From Dehalococcoidia bacterium (lineage in GTDB: Bacteria; Chloroflexota; Dehalococcoidia; GIF9; AB-539-J10): a stretch of DNA of 7,336 bases. Positions 1 to 5,909 of this stretch are shown in pieces (within the stretch, counting starts at the first letter, position 1; every line of letters starts with the position of its first letter). The notes beneath the pieces are model-generated. The model was not told where the DNA came from. It saw only the letters and a list, made by a program, of their open reading frames with translations, and made no database searches. The stretch spans positions 1-7,336 of the forward strand of contig JAUWOB010000045.1 of the NCBI GenBank assembly GCA_030612345.1, read 5' to 3'. The translations under genes and the position numbers were made by a program.

Positions 1-867
1 ATTATTGCTGGCGCCGCGGGCGGGACAGGATCAGGGGGGATGCCAATCATTGCCAAGGCGCTGAAGGAACGATACCCCAATAAAGCGGTTTATTGCCTCG
101 CCATCCTCCCCTTCGAACATGAAGAAAGGACAGAGGAAAGGGCGGCATACAATGTTGCAACTTGTCTTAAGTCTACCTACTCTGTCGCTGCTGCGGTGCT
201 TCTTTGTGACAATGAGCGGTTTCTTAAGAGGGATGTCACCCTGATGAACAATATTGAAAAGATCAATCAGGAAATAGTGTCACCATTTTTGGATTTGCTC
301 TGTGCTGGTGAGGAGGTAAAGCGGAGCCGTATTGGAGCGAAAACCGTCGATACCGGCGATATAATACAGACTTTGGAGGGTTGGACTGCGATAGGCTTAG
401 GCAAATCGTATCTGCCGATGTGGAGTTGGTGGCCTTTCGAAAGCCTACGAAATTTCAGGAAAAAGGGTAGAGAAACCCAGAGAGGCTTAGAGGCAGTAGA
501 CCAGGCACTAAGTGAGCTTTCGGTGGTAGTTAGCCCCAAGGACGCGGGAAAGGCCCTATATATGCTCTCCGCACCATCTAAGGAGATGAATGTGTCTCTG
601 GTGAGAGAACTTGGCAGTATCATGAAGGAGATGGCAGAGGATGCCGTAATCAGAAGTGGCGACTATCCCAGAGCAGGCCGTGATGTCAGTGTAACCCTTA
701 TCTTCTCCAAGCTCAGCAGTGTAGATAGATTGAAGGAGTTCTATCGGGGTGCAGCAAGCTCTACCTCCGACTTGAAAAAGAGACAACAGGAGGCGCAGGT
801 AAGACTTAAAGAGATGGATGAGATCGGAGTAGATTTACCTTCGCTATTTGATGACCCTAGGCAATAG
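1..867 (+). CDS. Tubulin/FtsZ superfamily GTPase, CetZ-like, 5' truncated by the window edge
   Basis: The frame is open from base 1 and 288 residues are visible. The true start lies to the left; the ATG at 40 is internal, because the residues before it carry the tubulin/FtsZ signature GGTGSGG (codons 7-13), which binds the nucleotide phosphates. Further family marks follow: a strand ending in LPFEHEE with a nearby ERAAYN, then VLLCDNERF (the 'NDR' position of FtsZ), and a helix INQEI..LLCAGEE leading to VDTGDIIQTL, the place of the T7 catalytic loop in CetZ/FtsZ proteins. After about residue 150 comes a basic stretch and a C-terminal domain (roughly 165-250) ending in a charged helix and an acidic tail (LPSLFDDPRQ). 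The family polymerises with GTP in the cytoplasm. The FtsZ T7 signature NADFAD is not seen, and CetZ-type loops fit better, so a role other than septum formation is likely. Family assignment is firm; the exact subfamily and role are inferred. Confidence 0.85.
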   Translation: MIAGAAGGTGSGGMPIIAKALKERYPNKAVYCLAILPFEHEERTEERAAYNVATCLKSTYSVAAAVLLCDNERFLKRDVTLMNNIEKINQEIVSPFLDLLCAGEEVKRSRIGAKTVDTGDIIQTLEGWTAIGLGKSYLPMWSWWPFESLRNFRKKGRETQRGLEAVDQALSELSVVVSPKDAGKALYMLSAPSKEMNVSLVRELGSIMKEMAEDAVIRSGDYPRAGRDVSVTLIFSKLSSVDRLKEFYRGAASSTSDLKKRQQEAQVRLKEMDEIGVDLPSLFDDPRQ

Positions 868-879
868 CCATCTCTTATA

Positions 880-892
880 TCTGTGTCACAGA
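880..892. repeat. 13-base palindrome TCTGTG-T-CACAGA
   Basis: Six-base arms around a single T, 13 bases after the stop codon of the tubulin-like gene. The loop is too short for an RNA hairpin of full length and no T-run follows, so it is not a classic terminator. It could be a protein binding site upstream of the small frames at 951-1189, or chance. Confidence 0.25.
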
Positions 893-950
893 GTATTTGC
901 CGAGAAGCAATGCCAAGCGACTCGGTGCATGACAAATAGTGGCAGTTCCT

Positions 951-1189
951 ATGGTTGGCGCTTCAGAACCCACCGAGATCAGTAAGTTGGATGAACTCGT
1001 GCAACTGGGCACACTCCGGTGCTGCTGGGAGCCGAATCACGGCTGTATCGGTACCTCTGGCCGCCGTCGCTGAAATGGCTGACCGTGTACGAGCCGACGA
1101 CTGGAGCGCTGATCTGTACGAAGTGCTGCTCAACGCGGCGCAATAAAGCAAATTACGTCAGGCGTTGGCTAGCCACCAAGCAAAGATAA
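951..1189 (+). pseudogene. Three short overlapping reading frames, possible decayed gene (unrecognised)
   Basis: An ATG frame at 951-1073 encodes 40 residues (starting MVGASEPTEISKLDELVQL). A second frame (955-1146, TTG start) ends in a plausible amphipathic helix (VAEMADRVRADDWSADLYEV). A third (from GTG 1019 to the stop at 1187-1189) encodes 56 residues with a CTKCC motif and a basic end. None has a convincing ribosome binding site. The frames lie in the same 240 bases, and each looks most protein-like in a different part. This would fit a gene broken by one or two frameshifts, but I could not match any of it to a known family. The rest of 868-1289 holds nothing I can name. Confidence 0.25.
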
Positions 1190-1239
1190 CGACCCCTAAA
1201 ATGCTTCATTCGTCCTGCTCGATGCGTAGAAGCTCAGCT

Positions 1240-1258
1240 AGCCCACAAAGGGTGGGTT
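1240..1258. repeat. Short hairpin downstream of the J-like gene
   Basis: Arms at 1240-1246 and 1252-1258 pair over 7 positions with one G-U wobble, around a 5-base loop. It lies about 30 bases beyond the stop codon of the minus-strand J-like gene, where a terminator could be, but no T-run follows on that strand. At best it is a weak transcription end or 3' stabilising stem. Confidence 0.2.
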
Positions 1259-1289
1259 ATCGATTCGCTTTTCTGACCCATGTGGACTA

Positions 1290-1919
1290 CTACCGCGTTG
1301 TGCCTGGGCTTACCAGGCGCCAGTAGTGATTTGTAGTAAGGTTCTGAATGATGGCAAACTCCGGGCCGATATAAGATAGCGCGATGTTGTCTCCGGCTTG
1401 CAGCTCGGAAGCGCCTATCTTGAAGTCGACGTCAAAATCTATCTGCTGAAATTTTTCGTCGTACAGACCGCTAATGCTAATTGAATAGTACCACCTGAAG
1501 CCAGAACGATTGGAATTTATTGCTGTCAACTTTCCCACCCTGCATAGAAAAATCGCCTGACAATTTGGGCAGCATAGCTTCTTCGTTGACCGATTGAAAC
1601 TATACAGGTTATGCGCATCACAATCTGGACAAATGAGCATAATCTGCGACAGCGAAGACTTCCATAGCGCCTTGGGACCCTTCCTCCGTCTAGCCAAGTA
1701 GACCTTATCATAGCTAGCTCTGCTCACCGGGTCGGATAGACATAGGTAGGCCTCATCAAGGAACTTCATTCTTTCCACAATGATATCGCTGTCCTCCTCC
1801 TCGAAGTGATATCGCTGAATGAGGGCAGCATAGGCAGCCTTGATCGCCTCCAAATCAGCATCGGGGTTAACACCGATGATAGCGTAGTAGTCCTTCCAAG
1901 TCACCTCTTGCTCTTCCAT
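1290..1919 (-). CDS. J-domain-like protein with zinc ribbon, HPD motif altered
   Basis: 209 residues from the chosen ATG at 1919. A GGAG lies 9 bases before it; the frame also allows ATG at 1925 (too close to that GGAG) and GTG at 1955 (no ribosome binding site). Residues 9-75 follow the J-domain pattern: KDYYAIIGV, AIKAAYAALIQRYH, then FLDEAYLCLSDPVSRASYD. The HPD tripeptide, which J-proteins need to stimulate DnaK ATPase, reads H-F-E here (residues 38-40). A basic linker (RRRKGPK) leads to a zinc ribbon with CPDC (97-100) and CPNC (117-120), followed by about 85 residues of probable beta-rich domain ending NHYWRLVSPG. There is no signal peptide or membrane segment, so it should be cytoplasmic. 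It stands alone, convergent with the tubulin-like gene. It is probably an adaptor or scaffold rather than a standard DnaK co-chaperone; that role is inferred from the missing motif. Confidence 0.8.
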   Translation of the reverse strand: MEEQEVTWKDYYAIIGVNPDADLEAIKAAYAALIQRYHFEEEDSDIIVERMKFLDEAYLCLSDPVSRASYDKVYLARRRKGPKALWKSSLSQIMLICPDCDAHNLYSFNRSTKKLCCPNCQAIFLCRVGKLTAINSNRSGFRWYYSISISGLYDEKFQQIDFDVDFKIGASELQAGDNIALSYIGPEFAIIQNLTTNHYWRLVSPGTTR

Positions 1920-2200
1920 CAACATCCGCTCCGTCTCACCAATGAACGTAGTCACCTAATAAGGGCGACTCACACTGGCTATGATTCTAGCACAAAAGCA
2001 CAATGTCCTGAAAGGATTACATATCACCTGATAACCGGAAAGGTAAACATAACCGAAAGAAGTTTGGTCAGTGGCTTAATGGAAAGAACAAGCTCGTGGT
2101 GCCCCAAATTGGAGCAAGTTTGAACAGCGATAATACAACCGAGCAAATAGCCTCACAATGTACGAGGGCAGAATCTAGACAATTTAGATCCGACTATAAG

Positions 2201-2255
2201 GCCGAGCTGTATCTGTGCTGGTTGTGGTAGCCATCGACAATGGCTACCGCTCGGT
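2201..2255. repeat. Nested inverted repeat, candidate structured RNA or binding site
   Basis: The inner stem is perfect over 9 base pairs: GGTAGCCAT (2226-2234) and ATGGCTACC (2240-2248), with a 5-base loop. An outer stem, CCGAGC (2202-2207) with GCTCGG (2249-2254), continues directly on the right side, while the left side is interrupted by 18 unpaired bases. No T-run follows on either strand, so a rho-independent terminator is unlikely. It lies in the 505-base gap between two minus-strand genes, 170 bases beyond the stop of the flavoprotein gene, and nothing else in the gap (1920-2424) looks coding. It may be the end of the flavoprotein transcript, a small structured RNA, or the relic of a 15-base inverted repeat. 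Confidence 0.45.
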
Positions 2256-2371
2256 AATCTGCTATTCCACATCGCGCACCGCTATTCTAACCGCCTCCGG
2301 AAGCTCTTCTTACCTTTTTCAGTTCTAGTGGTTCCTCCCTGGCTTCTTGACCACAGCTTCCTAAATACACC

Positions 2372-2393
2372 GCCTTAAAGGCTGAGTCTCAGC
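2372..2393. repeat. Two adjoining short palindromes
   Basis: GCCTTAAAGGC (2372-2382) overlaps by two bases with GCTGAGTCTCAGC (2381-2393). Both have odd-centred symmetry with arms of 5 and 6 bases. They lie about 30 bases downstream of the stop of the flavoprotein gene, with no T-run on the minus strand. They could be a weak 3' structure or a protein site, or chance. Confidence 0.2.
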
Positions 2394-2424
2394 AGTTCTG
2401 CAACCTTCGCCCGGCAAAACACAA

Positions 2425-3309
2425 CTACCTGGTCTTCAGAAACTGCCAGCTATCAAGAATCTGCTCGGCACCGTGGATAATGCTATCGACTAGCTCCTGT
2501 ACCGTCGGTATGTGGTCGATGACACCGGTTGCAAAAGATACTGCCCGACTAAAGTCTGGTTCCCTGGGCTCAGAAGGATCATCGGTAGGACGCCTCGGTG
2601 GTCCCGGCACCATTACCCGTTGGCGGAGTTCAGGGTTGTCCGGACTCAACTTGATTATTGCCTCTTTGATGGACTCCTTTATTGGGCACTCCTGGGTTGC
2701 CAGGAAAGCACTCCCCATCATTATGCCATCAGCGCCCATGCCGCGGGCAGCCAGAAAACCGTGTGCATCACCGATGCCGCCGGCGGCGATTAGCGGAACC
2801 TTTATCTGCTTCCTGCCCCAGATGATGGTCGTCATAGTCGGGAGTTGCTCCGGGTTCTTGATGCCCGCCCCCTCCAATCCCACCAGAATGATGGCATCTG
2901 GCCCCAGCTCCTGTGCGTGAAGGGCATCCTTTACCCTGGCCGCCTTGTGTATCCACGTCAACCCGCCGGCTTTGATGCCAGGGACAAGGGCATCGGGCTT
3001 AAAGACGGATGTCTCTACGTGAACCTTCTCTTCAATACACACCTCGAGCAGTTCCTCGATTCTGGGAGTGATACCAATGCTCAGGTTGACCCCAAAGGAC
3101 CCGGGCGAGCCGGCAGTAGCCTTCCGGCACTCTCTTATGTGCTCTCGGAGTTTCTCCGGAGTCCCGGAGACAGAGGCGGTAATGGTGCCATGAGCGCCAG
3201 CCCGGGCGACACAGGCGGCAAACTCCCAGTTGCCAAGCTGAGCGATGGCACCCTGTAAAATGGGATACTTACAACCTAAAAGCTCGGTTACACTAGTTTT
3301 CCATTCCAT
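2425..3309 (-). CDS. Nitronate monooxygenase / 2-nitropropane dioxygenase family FMN enzyme
   Basis: 294 residues. The ATG at 3309 is preceded by AGGTGG with 6 bases of spacing, a clear ribosome binding site. The fold is a TIM barrel that binds FMN. The N-terminus (LLGCKYPILQGAIAQLG) is the family's first strand with its flavin-contact region, and AAGGIGD (175-181) plus GADGIMMGSAF (192-202) form the phosphate-binding loops near the end of the barrel. The length is slightly below the 310-360 typical of nitronate monooxygenases and FabK. Classic members carry a catalytic histidine in an EAGGH/ESGGH motif; here the matching place reads GLEGAGI (144-150), with isoleucine instead. It is therefore an FMN enzyme of this superfamily, but nitronate oxidation is not assured; an enoyl reductase or another FMN-dependent reaction is possible. 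It lies 183 bases downstream of the aminotransferase on the same strand. It may share that transcript or use its own promoter in the gap. Confidence 0.88.
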   Translation of the reverse strand: MEWKTSVTELLGCKYPILQGAIAQLGNWEFAACVARAGAHGTITASVSGTPEKLREHIRECRKATAGSPGSFGVNLSIGITPRIEELLEVCIEEKVHVETSVFKPDALVPGIKAGGLTWIHKAARVKDALHAQELGPDAIILVGLEGAGIKNPEQLPTMTTIIWGRKQIKVPLIAAGGIGDAHGFLAARGMGADGIMMGSAFLATQECPIKESIKEAIIKLSPDNPELRQRVMVPGPPRRPTDDPSEPREPDFSRAVSFATGVIDHIPTVQELVDSIIHGAEQILDSWQFLKTR

Positions 3310-3339
3310 TTTTATCCACCTTTGTCATGATCTTTGTGT

Positions 3340-3372
3340 ATCATACTGCCCATTTTGACGTGCACGGTCAAA
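3340..3372 (-). promoter_or_regulatory. Candidate promoter with dyad operator upstream of the flavoprotein gene
   Basis: On the minus strand TATGAT (3345-3340) resembles a -10 box and TTGACC (3371-3366) a -35 box, but the 20-base spacer is longer than the usual 17. The -35 lies inside a dyad: TTTGAC (3354-3359), 7 bases, GTCAAA (3367-3372), with the self-complementary core CGTGCACG (3359-3366). Such a site could bind a dimeric regulator. The start codon is 30 bases beyond the -10. The spacer makes the promoter doubtful; the dyad itself is directly visible. Confidence 0.35.
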
Positions 3373-3490
3373 TACGCAATTGCTCTCCCTCGAACACAAA
3401 TCTTACCTTACGAATCGGTCTAAGTCTAGGGAATTCCAGGAGGCACTCAAATGGCAGCAGTGGGTTCCACACCAGAACGATTTCACCCAT
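3368..3490 (-). CDS. Possible small ORF (40 residues) between aminotransferase and flavoprotein genes
   Basis: ATG at 3490 lies two bases after the aminotransferase TAG, a spacing that would allow re-initiation by the same ribosome. There is no ribosome binding site of its own. The product is hydrophobic at the N-terminus (MGEIVLVWNPLLPF) and basic in the middle (RLRPIRKVRF), ending FVFEGEQLRI. I do not recognise it. It could be a genuine small protein, the relic of a longer one, or chance; its stop codon overlaps the dyad of the next gene's candidate promoter. Confidence 0.3.
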   Translation of the reverse strand: MGEIVLVWNPLLPFECLLEFPRLRPIRKVRFVFEGEQLRI

Positions 3491-3492
3491 AG

Positions 3493-4839
3493 CTAGCAAG
3501 GTTTAATCGCTGCCATTAAGGACAGTAGAACGTCGAGAGCCTCGTCTGCTTCTTCCCTGGTTATGATGCATGGTGGACAAATCTGGATACGGTTAGTTCT
3601 CGGCCCTACTAGACGAGTAAATATGCCGTTCTCAAGCAGTTTGTGCCACAGTCCCTCTCGCAAATCCCGGCGAAGTGGTCGCCTGCTCTCCTTGTCCTCC
3701 ACCAGTTCCATGGCCTGGAAGAGACCGCGGCCTTCCACCAAGCCAACACAGGGGAGCGGCAAAAACTCATTCTCCAGTCGCTGCCTTATGTGCTTGCCCA
3801 GGTCGGCGGCGTGCTCCACAAGCTTTTCTTGCACGTAATAGTCTATTGCAGCAATCGCCGCAGCACACCCAATCGGGTGTCCCGTGTAGGTGAAGCCATG
3901 CATGAACAGCTTTCCCTTGAAAGCCGAATACACCTCGTCGCTGAAGGCAACGGCCCCAAACGGTATGACCGTCCCGCTAATCCCCTTGGCCATAGTCATT
4001 ATGTCCGGCCTGATATCCCAGTGCTCAGAAGCGAACATCTTGCCAGTTCTGGCGAACCCGGTCATCACCTCGTCAGTTATGAGCAGTATGTTGTGTCTCT
4101 TGCAGATCTCCATCACCCTGGGCCACCACTCTGGAGGAGGTTCAATGCAACCCGCGGAGCCCATTATCGGCTCGGCGATAAACGCGGCGATGCTGTCTGG
4201 GCCCTCTTCCCAGATAACACTCTCTAACAGACGCGCGCTCAGCATGCCACTATCGGGAGCGTCTCCAAACATTGAGCGATAGCTGTAGTAGCTGGGGACC
4301 CGCACGAAGCCGACAGGCGGTGGACCGAAGGGGTTATTTATGGCGCCCGCCCCCAGACCGGTTACGTAGGTTGAATAGCCAGACAGCCCGTGGTAGCCAT
4401 GGTACAAGCTGATAATCTTATACCTGTTTGCTTGCCCTTTAAAGTACCAGTACGAACGGGCAATCTTGAGTGCCGAGTCTATCGCTTCTGAACCACCACT
4501 TGTATATAAGAAGTACCTCAGGCCTCCCGGTGTAAGCTTGGCCAGCTTCTGGCTCAGCTCGATGGCATATGTGTTAGTAGCCCCGTAGAAGCTGGTGACA
4601 TAATCTATATTGCCGAGCGCTTCTATCACTGCGTCGACTATTGCACGGCAATTGTGCCCCAGATTACAGCAGACCAGTTGGGATGACAGATCGATATACT
4701 CTTTGCCCTCCGTGTCAACCAGATATATGCCGTGAGATTTCTCGAAAACGATGCCGAGATTTTCGCCGACCACACAGAAGGGATGAACAACATGTTCCAG
4801 GTCGGCCTGGAGAAGCTCCTTTGTCCTTTCACTGGTCAT
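3493..4839 (-). CDS. Class III pyridoxal-phosphate aminotransferase
   Basis: 448 residues from ATG 4839, the usual length for this family. An in-frame ATG at 4866 lies only about 8 bases from the expected transcription start and has no ribosome binding site, whereas AAAGGAG stands 4 bases before the chosen ATG. Fold type I marks in order: GIYLVDTEGKEYIDL near the N-terminus; SGGSEAIDSALKIAR (phosphate-binding G-S-E around 116-118); YHGYHG; AEPIMGSAG (Glu 223); LLITDEVMTGFARTGK with Asp 256 that pairs with the pyridine nitrogen; MTMAKGIS with Lys 285, the Schiff-base lysine; and FTYTGHP, which donates a threonine to the neighbouring subunit's cofactor. The enzyme moves an amino group between an omega-amino donor and a keto acid in the cytoplasm. 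The donor (beta-alanine, taurine, a diamine or another amine) cannot be read from sequence. It is first in a probable minus-strand unit with the flavoprotein gene. Confidence 0.93.
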   Translation of the reverse strand: MTSERTKELLQADLEHVVHPFCVVGENLGIVFEKSHGIYLVDTEGKEYIDLSSQLVCCNLGHNCRAIVDAVIEALGNIDYVTSFYGATNTYAIELSQKLAKLTPGGLRYFLYTSGGSEAIDSALKIARSYWYFKGQANRYKIISLYHGYHGLSGYSTYVTGLGAGAINNPFGPPPVGFVRVPSYYSYRSMFGDAPDSGMLSARLLESVIWEEGPDSIAAFIAEPIMGSAGCIEPPPEWWPRVMEICKRHNILLITDEVMTGFARTGKMFASEHWDIRPDIMTMAKGISGTVIPFGAVAFSDEVYSAFKGKLFMHGFTYTGHPIGCAAAIAAIDYYVQEKLVEHAADLGKHIRQRLENEFLPLPCVGLVEGRGLFQAMELVEDKESRRPLRRDLREGLWHKLLENGIFTRLVGPRTNRIQICPPCIITREEADEALDVLLSLMAAIKPC

Positions 4840-4880
4840 TTTGCTCCTTTCAATATCAGGTTTCATGTGAATTGGTTCCC

Positions 4881-4909
4881 ATTATCACTCATTCTGACTA
4901 CTTCCTCAA
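4881..4909 (-). promoter_or_regulatory. Sigma70-type promoter for the aminotransferase
   Basis: On the minus strand TTGAGG (4909-4904) and GATAAT (4886-4881) are separated by exactly 17 bases, matching the consensus at 4 and 5 of 6 positions. Transcription would start near 4874, leaving about 35 bases of leader before the ATG at 4839 and its AAAGGAG. This argues against the upstream ATG at 4866. The promoter overlaps the first codons of the sulfatase remnant on the other strand. Confidence 0.55.
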
Positions 4910-5176
4910 GCGGTCCGTGAGTATCAAGCCCGTTGCGATTTGCGTATCTGGCAATTCACTGGACAAAGGGAACCAGTCGACGGGGACCTCCAGCAGTTGC
5001 CCGAGGTCTGGACCTGCGCCGCTGGAAGCCTGGCCGAGACCCCGGAAGAAAACGAGTTATACGACAGAAGAAAGGACCCGTACCAGCAGAGGAATCTCCT
5101 GCAGCAACAACCGGTGGTCGCACGTGATTTGCACGGACATCTCATGGACCTAATGTTGAATATGAGGGCTGGCTGA
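4898..5176 (+). pseudogene. Sulfatase C-terminal remnant
   Basis: An open frame from the codon after a TGA at 4895 to the TGA at 5174-5176 encodes about 92 residues. The stretch ELYDRRKDPYQQRNL is the well-known C-terminal signature of the sulfatase (alkaline phosphatase superfamily) proteins, usually written ELYDLxxDPxExxNL. It is followed by a terminal helix (VVARDLHGHLMDLML) as in full enzymes, and preceded by AVREYQARCDLRIWQF, matching the 'VRxxxYKLI' strand. The catalytic domain, with the C-x-P-S-R formylglycine motif and metal ligands, is absent: upstream lies the aminotransferase on the other strand. No start codon with a ribosome binding site is present. It is best read as the tail of a sulfatase whose front was lost when the aminotransferase segment arrived or rearranged. 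Confidence 0.7.
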
Positions 5177-5552
5177 GCATCGTTTCGAATCCACGCGGAG
5201 ATGTTCTATCGCCAGGACGAATGTCTATTGGGGAGCTTTAGTGGCTGCAGGCATCAGCGATTCTATATCCCCTCACGGGCGATTTGGGGGGAAAGGCGCT
5301 TAACTCTCGGGTAGGGGCTGCCAACGGAAGCTCTGGCTCCATGCTTGCTCCGGTATCGAGGAGGACCGTTCTTCCTGTAGAACGAGTTACTATCACCGGG
5401 CGGTCGATGCCCTTTTAGGACTGCTCGTTACAGTGGACGGGGGCGATACAAAAATGGGCTTGTCTTGCGTTGGCCCAACGGTAAAACGACGGAAATCACC
5501 TCTTTGATTTAGGTCCATCCCAGTCTTTTAGCTTCCTTTCTGCCTCTCGAAT
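5177..5552. other. Gene-free stretch, probably decayed DNA
   Basis: All frames are broken by stops at short intervals and I find no family match that I would defend. A 6-base-arm inverted repeat, CGTTCT (5367-5372) and AGAACG (5379-5384) with a 6-base loop, is the only structure noted, and it lacks a T-run. Together with the sulfatase tail next to it, this stretch looks like the scar of gene loss. Confidence 0.4.
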
Positions 5553-5909
5553 TCACCACAGATGGAACTTCTTTACCAATCTGCTTATGCTTGGTACTCG
5601 CGGCCAACGTATCTTCGCCTGTAGGTTCCATATAACCAAGCCCAAAACGAGAAGGAAAAGAGGCATAAACCACGAGTGGAGTCCTGCCGTTGAGGCCCAT
5701 GAGACTGTTTCCGAGAGTCCAAGCGGTGGCTTCCATCCGAGGAATAGACAATCAAGACCTTTGCCGAACGGCTGGCTCGGGCGTGTGAAATAGATATAAA
5801 AACCATGCACACCAAGGAGAGCTGACCATATGGAGCCAAAGATTAGCATTAGTTTGACTGGATATCTTAACACCTTTTCATCTCCATTTAATTCTTCTCC
5901 TAATTGCAT
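5553..5909 (-). CDS. Small two-helix membrane protein downstream of the CAP gene
   Basis: 118 residues if started at ATG 5909. Two hydrophobic segments stand out: VKLMLIFGSIWSALLGVHG (about 18-40) and HSWFMPLFLLVLGLVIW (about 78-94), with basic residues after the second (RWPRVPSISRLVKK). It is therefore an integral membrane protein with two probable helices and a loop of about 35 residues. Its start overlaps the CAP gene by 32 bases in another frame, so translation is probably coupled. ATG 5909 has no ribosome binding site; GTG at 5873, five bases past the CAP stop and 8 bases after a GGAG, would give 106 residues and is a serious alternative. I recognise no family. The neighbour suggests it anchors or works with the CAP protein. 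A frameshift that split one CAP-membrane fusion is also possible. Confidence 0.6.
   Translation of the reverse strand: MQLGEELNGDEKVLRYPVKLMLIFGSIWSALLGVHGFYIYFTRPSQPFGKGLDCLFLGWKPPLGLSETVSWASTAGLHSWFMPLFLLVLGLVIWNLQAKIRWPRVPSISRLVKKFHLW

Noticed and set aside
267..786. Minus-strand frames inside the tubulin-like gene
   Set aside because: The opposite frame carries the FtsZ/tubulin signature and is continuous through the whole region.
2480..2920. Plus-strand frames antisense to the flavoprotein gene (also 2845-3258)
   Set aside because: Low-complexity Ser/Pro/Met-rich products opposite a well-supported gene, with no start signal.
3441..3492. AGGAGG followed 7 bases later by ATG and a 13-codon plus-strand frame
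   Set aside because: The ribosome-binding-like match is good but the peptide is tiny, ends at the aminotransferase stop, and no promoter or downstream gene on this strand gives it a purpose.
3643..4227. Plus-strand frame of 194 codons antisense to the aminotransferase
   Set aside because: It lies wholly opposite a gene with complete catalytic motifs, has no ribosome binding site, and its product shows no family pattern; it is a shadow of codon use on the other strand. The same applies to 3563-3838 and 3890-4282.
5178..5290. Plus-strand fragment with NVYWGALVAAGISDSI, looking like a transporter helix
   Set aside because: A single hydrophobic stretch between stops, with no neighbouring helices in any frame.
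5444..5512. Plus-strand fragment LVLRWPNGKTTEI, vaguely like the 'WPSGK' strand of ASPIC/UnbV repeats
   Set aside because: Only about 20 residues match loosely; too short to call a remnant.
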